From: an uncultured Pseudoxanthomonas sp.
Lineage (GTDB): Bacteria > Pseudomonadota > Gammaproteobacteria > Xanthomonadales > Xanthomonadaceae
NCBI GenBank assembly: GCA_937975725.1
Contig: CALJUL010000018.1
Location: 1-7,935, forward strand
Reading direction: 5' to 3'
DNA length: 7,935 nucleotides
Shown piece by piece: positions 1-5,149 of this stretch (the first letter of the stretch is position 1; every line of letters starts with the position of its first letter). A model generated the notes under the pieces. That model was not told the DNA's origin and did no database searches. It saw nothing but the letters and a program-made list of their open reading frames with translations. The translations under genes and the position numbers were made by a program.

Positions 1-342
1 GCCGGTGCCGGTGCCGCCGCCCATGCCGGCGGTGATGAACACCATGTCGGCGCCGTCCAGCGCCTCGATGATGCGCTCGCGGTCCTCCAGCGCGGCCTGG
101 CGGCCGACTTCCGGGTTGGCGCCGGCGCCCAGGCCCTTGGTGACATTGCCGCCCAATTGCAGTTGCAGCTTGGCGCCGCAGTTCTTGATCGCCTGTGCGT
201 CGGTGTTGGCGGTGATGAACTCCACGCCGTCCACGCTGCCGTTGACCATGTGCGCCACGGCGTTGCCGCCGCCGCCGCCCACGCCGACCACCTTGATCAC
301 CGCATTCGGGGCCATCTTTTCAACCAGTTCGAAATGTGCCAT
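1..342 (-). CDS. ftsZ: Cell division protein FtsZ, N-terminal 114 residues (truncated by window edge)
   Basis: FtsZ is the tubulin-like GTPase that polymerises into the cytoplasmic Z-ring and recruits the divisome. The visible part opens MAHFELVEKMAPNAVIKV and carries the glycine-rich nucleotide loop VGGGGGNAV (about residues 21-29), the TANTD segment (44-48) and, as the last residues in the window, the tubulin/FtsZ signature GGGTGTG (108-114). The rest of the GTPase domain, the C-terminal domain and the FtsA/ZipA-binding tail lie beyond position 1. The ATG at 342 is preceded by GAGGA (351-355) with an 8-nt spacer, so the start is well supported. It follows ftsA after an unusually roomy 233-nt gap containing a heptad inverted repeat, whereas most upstream junctions overlap. 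Identity is essentially certain; only completeness is unknown. Confidence 0.97.
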   Translation of the reverse strand, partial: MAHFELVEKMAPNAVIKVVGVGGGGGNAVAHMVNGSVDGVEFITANTDAQAIKNCGAKLQLQLGGNVTKGLGAGANPEVGRQAALEDRERIIEALDGADMVFITAGMGGGTGTG

Positions 343-350
343 GTCCTTAG

Positions 351-355
351 TCCTC
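351..355 (-). promoter_or_regulatory. Shine-Dalgarno site of ftsZ
   Basis: On the minus strand GAGGA lies 8 nt before the ftsZ ATG at 342. The sense sequence AAAGAGGACTAAGGAC also holds a second AAGGA much closer to the start. The GAGGA is nearly repeated just after the ftsA stop (plus-strand AGTCCTC at 349-355 against AGTTCCTC at 570-577), which matters for the insertion hypothesis given in the findings. Confidence 0.7.
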
Positions 356-392
356 TTTGAGCCGGGGGCCAAGGGCCGGAGGTCAGGGGCCA

Positions 393-410
393 GGAAAAGC
401 GGACTTTTCC
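393..410 (-). other. Perfect 7-bp hairpin in the ftsZ leader
   Basis: GGAAAAG (393-399), a 4-nt loop and CTTTTCC (404-410) form a perfect stem. In the ftsZ mRNA the loop is UCCG and the stem ends about 50 nt before the start codon. No U-run follows on the minus strand (the next bases are TGGCCCC), so it is not a standard intrinsic terminator. It abuts the inner edge of the left arm of element A, so it may simply be part of that element. Confidence 0.5.
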
Positions 411-441
411 GACTCCGTTCCCGCGGACCCGAGGTCGGCGA

Positions 442-462
442 GTTGTTGTGTTTTAGTTGTTG
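442..462 (-). repeat. G-free CAACAAC direct repeat in the ftsZ leader
   Basis: On the minus strand the 7-mer CAACAAC occurs at 462-456 and again at 448-442, separated by the 7-mer TAAAACA, giving a 14-nt period. The tract contains no G and is the most A-rich patch in a very GC-rich window, so it should be unpaired in RNA. It lies in the central loop of element A. No matching protein or sRNA site is known to me. Confidence 0.5.
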
Positions 463-575
463 CCGCGTACTTCGTTACCGCAATCGTTCCCTACCCTGCC
501 TGCCGCTCTTCGCTTCCGCTCTTGCCATTGCTCTCTCTGGCCCCTGGCTTCTGGCCCCTGGTCCCGGCAAGTTCC

Positions 576-1811
576 TCAGAACTCGCCGCGATACCAGTTC
601 TGCAACTTCTTGAACCAGCTTCCCGCCTTGCCCGTCGGCAGCGACGGGCGGCGGGGATGCTCGATCTGGCTGCCCATCAGCAGCAGGCCCACGCCGGTGG
701 CGTGCACCGGGTTGCCGACCACTTCGCCCAGGCCGGTGACGTGCTGCGGGATGCCCACGCGCACCGGCATCTGCAGCATCTCCTCGGCCAGTTCGACCAC
801 GCCTTCCATCTTCGCGGCGCCGCCGGTCAGCACCATGCCGGCGCGCACGCGCTCCTCGAAACCGGAGCGGCGCAGTTCGGCCTGCACCATCTCGAAGATC
901 TCCTCGTAGCGCTGCTGCACCGCCTGCGCCAGCGCATGGCGCGGCAGGCGGCGCGGCGGGCGATCGCCGACGCTGGGCACCTGGATGCTCTCTTCCGCCG
1001 TCGCCAGTTGCGCCAGCGCGCAGGCGTAGCGCACCTTGATCTGCTCGGCTTCCGGCGTGGGCGTGCGCAGCATGTGCGCGATGTCGTTGGTCACCTGGTC
1101 GCCGGCGATGGGCAGCGAGGCGGTGTGGCAGATCGCGCCCTGCACGAACACCGCCAGGTCGGTGGTGCCCGCACCCATGTCCACCAGCACCACGCCCAGC
1201 TCGCGCTCGTCGCTGGTCAGCACGGCCACGCTGGAAGCCAGCGAGGAGAAGATCAGGTCGTCGATCTGCAGGCCGCAGCGCTGCACGCACTTGCTGATGT
1301 TGGCCGCGGCCGACTGCGCGCAGAACACCAGGTGCGCGTCCACCTCCAGACGCACGCCGGTCATGCCGACCGGGTTGCGGATGCCTTCCTGCGAGTTGTC
1401 CAGCTTGTACTCGCGCGGGATGGCGTGGAGGATCTTCTGGTCGGCCGGGATCGCCACCGCCTTGGCCGCGTCCAGCACCCGGTCCAGGTCGCCCCAGGTG
1501 ACCTCGCCGTCGCGGATCGGCTGGATGCCCTGCGAATTGCGGCACTGCACGTGGTTGCCGGAGATGGAGGCGTACACCGAGCGGATCTCGCAGCCGGCCA
1601 TCAGCTCGGCTTCCTCGATCGCGCGCTGGATCGACTGCACGGTCGATTCGATGTCCACCACCACGCCGCGCTTGAGGCCGCGCGATTCGTGCGAGCCGAT
1701 GCCGATCACCTCGATCGGATTGCCCGGCGCGTACTCGCCGACCAGCGCCGTCACCTTGGAGGTGCCGATATCCAGTCCGACGATCAGCGATTTGTCGCCC
1801 TTGCGATTCAT
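576..1811 (-). CDS. ftsA: Cell division protein FtsA (actin-like membrane tether)
   Basis: FtsA is an ATP-binding actin homologue that anchors FtsZ filaments to the inner membrane and relays assembly to late divisome proteins. The 411-residue product is of normal family length. It shows the phosphate-1 loop VGLDIGTSKV (11-20), a 1C/SHS2-type domain around 80-165, the phosphate-2 loop LVDMGAGTTDLAVF (209-222), the adenosine motif LTGGAAKMEGV (328-338) and a C-terminal amphipathic helix GSWFKKLQNWYRGEF (397-411), the expected membrane-targeting sequence. The ATG at 1811 overlaps the ftsQ stop as ATGA, and AGGG lies 6 nt upstream, implying coupled translation. The next gene is ftsZ, its direct partner. 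All key motifs are intact. Confidence 0.98.
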   Translation of the reverse strand: MNRKGDKSLIVGLDIGTSKVTALVGEYAPGNPIEVIGIGSHESRGLKRGVVVDIESTVQSIQRAIEEAELMAGCEIRSVYASISGNHVQCRNSQGIQPIRDGEVTWGDLDRVLDAAKAVAIPADQKILHAIPREYKLDNSQEGIRNPVGMTGVRLEVDAHLVFCAQSAAANISKCVQRCGLQIDDLIFSSLASSVAVLTSDERELGVVLVDMGAGTTDLAVFVQGAICHTASLPIAGDQVTNDIAHMLRTPTPEAEQIKVRYACALAQLATAEESIQVPSVGDRPPRRLPRHALAQAVQQRYEEIFEMVQAELRRSGFEERVRAGMVLTGGAAKMEGVVELAEEMLQMPVRVGIPQHVTGLGEVVGNPVHATGVGLLLMGSQIEHPRRPSLPTGKAGSWFKKLQNWYRGEF

Positions 1812-2605
1812 GTGTTGCCCTGTCGAGAAGCGGGAACGGGGAACGGGGAACCGGGGATGCCGCGCTCGTGCCGCGCCATGCCCTGCTCCCTGTTTCCGGC
1901 TCCCTGTTGTGCATTGCCCCAGCTCAGGGCAAATCCGTTGGTGTAGCGCAGGTCCGCGCGCAGCAGCGGCTGCGCCTGCGCCGCCAGCAGTTGCGGCAGC
2001 ATCCGCGCGAAGCGGCCCAGCCGCGGGCGCGCGTCGGTGCGGCCGACGACGACCTGCATGCCGTTGTCCAGTTGCAGCGACCAGCTTCCGCGCGCGTCCA
2101 TCGCCAGCGCGACCACGTCCAGCCCCATCGGCGCGAACAGTTGCCGCGACTCGTTGTAGAGCGCGGTCACTTCCTGCACCTGCGAGTCCGGGCCGCCCAG
2201 CCGCGGCAGCCTGAGCCCCACCAGTTCCTTCGGCATCGGGAACAGGCGGCCGTGCTCGGAGAGCAGGCGGTCCTCGCCCCAGCGCGCGAACGGCTTGTGC
2301 TCGGTGACGCGGATTTCCAGCACGTCCGGCCAGCGCTTGCGCACTTCCGCGCGCTCCACCCACGCCAGCTTCTCGACCGCCTGCTTGGCCTCGTCCAGGC
2401 GCACGGCGAAGAAGCCGCGCCGCGCATGCGGCAGCACCGCCTCGCGCAGTTGCACCGCGTCCACGCGGTCGAACTCGCCCTGCACGCGCAGCCGCGACAG
2501 CGGCCAGCGCTCGGCGCCGATCCAGCCGTTGACCACGGCCACCACCGGCAGCGCGACGAGCGCGAGCGCCAGCAGCCAGGCCAGGATGCGCAGGGCGGCG
2601 TTCAT
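1808..2605 (-). CDS. ftsQ: Cell division protein FtsQ with repeat-encoded C-terminal tail
   Basis: FtsQ is a bitopic inner-membrane scaffold that joins FtsB/FtsL to the early divisome. From the ATG at 2605 the product is 265 residues: a very short cytoplasmic stub (about 6 residues, against roughly two dozen in E. coli), one membrane helix (about 7-26), a periplasmic POTRA domain (about 35-105, RLRVQGEF to TEHKPFARW) and the FtsQ beta domain, ending near TNGFALSWG (222-230). The last 31 residues (GAGNREQGMARH onward) are translated from a heptad repeat and look non-homologous. GGGAG about 9 nt upstream supports the ATG at 2605. An in-frame GTG at 2722 would add 39 residues read from another repeat. 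The stop overlaps the ftsA start as ATGA. The family assignment is secure; the start is less so. Confidence 0.93.
   Translation of the reverse strand: MNAALRILAWLLALALVALPVVAVVNGWIGAERWPLSRLRVQGEFDRVDAVQLREAVLPHARRGFFAVRLDEAKQAVEKLAWVERAEVRKRWPDVLEIRVTEHKPFARWGEDRLLSEHGRLFPMPKELVGLRLPRLGGPDSQVQEVTALYNESRQLFAPMGLDVVALAMDARGSWSLQLDNGMQVVVGRTDARPRLGRFARMLPQLLAAQAQPLLRADLRYTNGFALSWGNAQQGAGNREQGMARHERGIPGSPFPVPASRQGNT
1830..1906. repeat. Heptad inverted-repeat element B inside the 3' end of ftsQ (AACGGGG type)
   Basis: Arms at 1830-1861 and 1875-1906 are complementary at about 22 of 32 positions with a 13-nt loop. The left arm repeats CGGGAAC, GGGGAAC, GGGGAAC, and the right arm repeats CTGCTCC, CTGTTTC, CGGCTCC. 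The whole element is within the ftsQ reading frame and encodes most of its tail. The 6-mer TTGCCC occurs on both sides (1815-1820 and 1914-1919), and with flanks (TGTGTTGCCC against TGTGCATTGCCC) it resembles a target duplication. It belongs to the same family as the ddl/ftsQ element. Confidence 0.72.
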
Positions 2606-2731
2606 GGCGCGCCGCTCCCGGGACGCCGGCAACGGGGAACGGGGAACGGGGAATGCGCCGGCACGGCGGCCGCGGCCGCGATGCGCCATTCCCGGTTCCC
2701 GGTTCCCCGCTCCCGCTTCCACATGTTCATG
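2600..2731. repeat. Heptad inverted-repeat element C between ddl and ftsQ, flanked by a 7-bp direct repeat
   Basis: Arms at 2627-2655 and 2687-2715 match at about 25 of 29 positions with a 31-nt GC-rich loop, the best-conserved stem of the four elements. The left arm is three tandem AACGGGG units; the right arm is TTCCCGG, TTCCCGG, TTCCCCG and a variant. On the minus strand the 7-mer CATGAAC is present at both outer boundaries (2731-2725 and 2606-2600). One copy overlaps the ddl stop and the other carries the ftsQ ATG. This fits insertion with a 7-bp target duplication into an ancestral ATGA overlap. It fills the 121-nt ddl-ftsQ gap, where no separate gene is visible. Confidence 0.75.
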
Positions 2732-3701
2732 CCGCCACCTCCGGCACGCTCTGCTCCAGGATGCGCCAGCACAGTTCGCCGAAGCCGATGCCCAGGTGCG
2801 CGGCGGCCTTCGGCACCAGCGAGTGGCTGGTCATGCCGGGAGCGGTGTTCACTTCGATCAGTTGCAGGCCGCGCATGCGGTCGCGCATCACGTCCACGCG
2901 GCCCCAGCCCGCGCATCCGGCCGCGCGGAACGCCGCCAGGGCGATGGCGCGGATCGCGGCCTCGTCCTCGCCGTCCATGCCGGGACACAGGTACTGGGTG
3001 TCGTCGGCCACGTACTTGGCGTGGTAGTCGTACCAGTCGCCGGCCGGCACGATGCGGATCGACGGCAGCGCCAGGTCGCCGAGGATGCCGACAGTGTATT
3101 CCTCGCCCACCACCATCTGCTCCATCAGCAGGTCGCCTGCATAGCCCGCGGCGAAGGCGATGGCGTCGGCCAGGTCGGCCTCCTCCAGGATGCGGAACAC
3201 GCCCACGCTGGAACCTTCGCAGGCGGGCTTCACGAACACCGGCAGGCCGAGTTCGCGCACGCCCTCGCGCAACGCCCGCGCCGGGTCCGTGCCCGGGCCG
3301 GCGGCGATCCGCACGAAGCGCGGCGTCGGCAGGCCCGCGGCGATCCACACCTGCTTGGTGCGGATCTTGTCCAGCGTCAGCGTCGAGCCCAGCACGCCGG
3401 GACCGGTGTACGGCACGCCCAGCGCCTGCAGCAGCCCCTGCAGCACGCCGTTTTCGCCGTCGCCGCCGTGCAGGATGTTGAACACGCGGTCCAGCTTGCC
3501 GGCGCGGATGGCCTCGACCAGCGCCGCGATGCCGTCCACCGCGAACGCCTGCACGCCGCGCGACAGCAGCGCCTCCAGCACGTTGCGGCCGGAGTCCAGC
3601 GACACTTCGCGCTCGCTGGACACGCCGCCCAGCAGCACGGCGACGCGGCCGAAGCGGGCCGGGTCGTCGATGCGCAGCGGCGGCACCGTGGCGACGCTCA
3701 C
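2727..3701 (-). CDS. ddl: D-alanine--D-alanine ligase (Ddl)
   Basis: Ddl joins two D-alanines with ATP in the cytoplasm, supplying the dipeptide that MurF adds to the peptidoglycan stem. The 324-residue protein is an ATP-grasp enzyme of typical length. It shows GGVSSEREVS (25-34; Glu30 corresponds to the D-Ala-binding Glu15 of E. coli DdlB), LHGGDGENG (77-85), the ATP-lysine segment FVKPACEGSSVGV (156-168), the omega-loop YDYHAKYVADDT (224-235) with the tyrosine typical of D-Ala-D-Ala rather than D-Ala-D-Lac ligases, and EVNTAPGMTSHSLVP (283-297) with metal-binding Glu and Asn. The GTG start at 3701 overlaps the murC stop as GTGA, with AAGG 7 nt upstream. Its position between murC and ftsQ matches ddlB. 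Confidence 0.96.
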   Translation of the reverse strand: MSVATVPPLRIDDPARFGRVAVLLGGVSSEREVSLDSGRNVLEALLSRGVQAFAVDGIAALVEAIRAGKLDRVFNILHGGDGENGVLQGLLQALGVPYTGPGVLGSTLTLDKIRTKQVWIAAGLPTPRFVRIAAGPGTDPARALREGVRELGLPVFVKPACEGSSVGVFRILEEADLADAIAFAAGYAGDLLMEQMVVGEEYTVGILGDLALPSIRIVPAGDWYDYHAKYVADDTQYLCPGMDGEDEAAIRAIALAAFRAAGCAGWGRVDVMRDRMRGLQLIEVNTAPGMTSHSLVPKAAAHLGIGFGELCWRILEQSVPEVAA

Positions 3702-5149
3702 GCGCCCCCCTTGCCGACGAAGCCGTGCGCGGCGATGTGCTGCGCGACGTGGCCGATGTCGCCCGCGCCCATCATCAGCAGCAGGTCGCCGTCGCGCAGC
3801 ACGTCAGGCAGCACGTCGACCAGATCGGCGACCTGCCCCACCACCACCGGCTCGTTGCGGCCGCGCGCGCGGATGGCGCGTGCCAGCGACCTGGCATCGG
3901 CGCCGGCGATGGGCGTCTCGCCGGCCGGGTACACCTCGCTCAGCACCAGCGCGTCGGCATCGGACAGCACCGCGGCGAACGCATCGAACTGGTCGCGCGT
4001 GCGGCTGTAGCGGTGCGGCTGGAACGCCACCACCAGCCGCTTGTGCGGCCAGCCACCGCGCGCGGCGGCGAACACCGCGGCCAGTTCCTTGGGATGGTGG
4101 CCGTAGTCGTCCACCAGTTGCACGCGCGCGCCCTGCGGCGTGACCACTTCGCCCAGGTCGTTGAAGCGGCGGCCGACGCCGGCGAACTTCTCCAGCGCGG
4201 CGGCGATGTTCTCCGGCGACACGCCGAGCTGCCAGCCCACCGCAGCGGCGGCCAGCGCGTTCTGCACGTTGTGCCGGCCCGGCAGCGCCAGGCTGACGCG
4301 GATGCTGGCGTCCTCGGGCAGGCGCAGGGTGAAGCGCATGCGCCCCGCTTCCTGGGTCACCTCCTCGGCGCGTACGTCGGCGGTCTCGGCGAAGCCGTAG
4401 GTCATCACGTGGCGCGGTGTCTCCGCGGCGATGGCGGCGACTTCCGGGTCGTCGATGCACAGCACGGCCAGGCCGTAGAACGGCAGGCGCTGCAGGAATT
4501 CGGCGAAGGCGGCCTTGACCCGCTCGAAATCGTTGCCGTAGTTCTCCAGATGGTCGGCATCGATGTTGGTGACGATGGAGATCAGCGGGTTCAGGCGCAG
4601 GAAGCTGCCGTCGCTCTCGTCGGCCTCGGCCCCCAGCCACTGGCCGTCGCCGAGCTTGGCGTTGGCGCCGGCGGCCAGCAGTTGCCCGCCGATCACGAAG
4701 GTCGGGTCCAGCCCGCCCTCGCTCAGCACCGCCGCGGCCAGGCTGGTGGTGGTGGTCTTGCCGTGGGTGCCGGCCACCGCGATGCCGCGGCGGAAGCGCA
4801 TCAGTTCGGCCAGCATCGCCGCGCGCGGCACGATCGGGATGCGCTGGCTGCGCGCTTCCATCAGCTCGGGGTTGTCGTGCCTGATCGCGCTGGACACGAC
4901 CACGCAGTCCGTGCCCAGCACGTTCGACGCGTTGTGCCCGCGCATCACCCGCGCGCCCAGCGCCGCCAGCCGGCGCGTCGCCGCGTTGTCGGCGTTGTCC
5001 GAGCCGGAGACTTCGTAGCCCAGCGTGCACAGCACTTCGGCGATGCCGCTCATGCCGGAACCGCCGATGCCGACGAAATGCACCCGGCGGAATTCCTTCG
5101 CCAGGTTGCCGGTGTGCTGCAGGCGGCGCTCGCGCGCGGCGGACATCAT
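3698..5149 (-). CDS. murC: UDP-N-acetylmuramate--L-alanine ligase (MurC)
   Basis: MurC adds L-Ala to UDP-MurNAc with ATP, the first amino acid of the peptidoglycan stem, in the cytoplasm. The 483-residue product has normal Mur-ligase architecture: an N-terminal UDP-binding domain with VHFVGIGGSGMSGIAEVL (23-40), the central ATPase domain with the P-loop GTHGKTTTTS (127-136), EADESDGSFL (175-184), TNIDADHLENY (194-204), GRHNVQNALAA (291-301), and a C-terminal domain with DDYGHHP (347-353), FQPHRYSRT (376-384) and GAGDI near the end. Two adjacent ATGs begin the gene; the first (5149) has an ideal AAGGAG 7 nt upstream. It overlaps murG as ATGA and ddl as GTGA. No anomaly is seen within the protein. 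Confidence 0.98.
   Translation of the reverse strand: MMSAARERRLQHTGNLAKEFRRVHFVGIGGSGMSGIAEVLCTLGYEVSGSDNADNAATRRLAALGARVMRGHNASNVLGTDCVVVSSAIRHDNPELMEARSQRIPIVPRAAMLAELMRFRRGIAVAGTHGKTTTTSLAAAVLSEGGLDPTFVIGGQLLAAGANAKLGDGQWLGAEADESDGSFLRLNPLISIVTNIDADHLENYGNDFERVKAAFAEFLQRLPFYGLAVLCIDDPEVAAIAAETPRHVMTYGFAETADVRAEEVTQEAGRMRFTLRLPEDASIRVSLALPGRHNVQNALAAAAVGWQLGVSPENIAAALEKFAGVGRRFNDLGEVVTPQGARVQLVDDYGHHPKELAAVFAAARGGWPHKRLVVAFQPHRYSRTRDQFDAFAAVLSDADALVLSEVYPAGETPIAGADARSLARAIRARGRNEPVVVGQVADLVDVLPDVLRDGDLLLMMGAGDIGHVAQHIAAHGFVGKGGA

Larger units (their letters stand above)
361..567. repeat. Heptad inverted-repeat element A in the ftsA-ftsZ gap (GGCCAGG type)
   Basis: This element fills nearly all of the ftsA-ftsZ gap. 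The arms at 363-394 and 536-567 are complementary at about 25 of 32 positions by hand alignment, separated by about 141 nt. Each arm is made of degenerate 7-bp units: from 361 the left arm reads GCCGGGG, GCCAAGG, GCCGGAG, GTCAGGG, GCCAGGA, and the right arm reads TCTGGCC, CCTGGCT, TCTGGCC, CCTGGTC. The arms resemble those of the murG/murC element (5166-5308). I see no ORF assigned to the element itself. In the ftsZ mRNA it would be a long untranslated leader able to pair end to end. Function is unknown. Confidence 0.75.

Noticed and set aside
393..410. Intrinsic terminator between ftsA and ftsZ
   Set aside because: The stem is good but not GC-rich, and no U-run follows on the transcribed strand.
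430..500. Sigma-70 promoter for ftsZ in the AT-richer patch of the leader
   Set aside because: TTGCGG and TAAAAC can be picked out on the minus strand, but the spacing is about 22 nt and the match is poor, so I do not call a promoter.
357..1946. Long plus-strand ORF (529 aa) opposite ftsA and ftsQ
   Set aside because: It is His/Arg/Ala-rich, low complexity and lies antisense to clear ftsA and ftsQ. Long antisense frames are expected at this GC content.
1830..2715. Tandem G-rich arrays as a possible CRISPR or minisatellite locus
   Set aside because: Units are 7 bp with no spacers, and they are arranged as facing inverted arms. This fits neither a CRISPR array nor a simple unidirectional satellite.
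3447..3473. Ddl motif HGGDGENG instead of the familiar GEDG
   Set aside because: It keeps the key His-Gly and Glu and, as I recall, similar GENG forms occur in Xanthomonas Ddl; all catalytic motifs are present, so it is not a sign of altered specificity.
3698..3701. Absence of murB between murC and ddl
   Set aside because: murB is found in the dcw cluster only in some bacteria and is elsewhere in E. coli, so its absence is ordinary.
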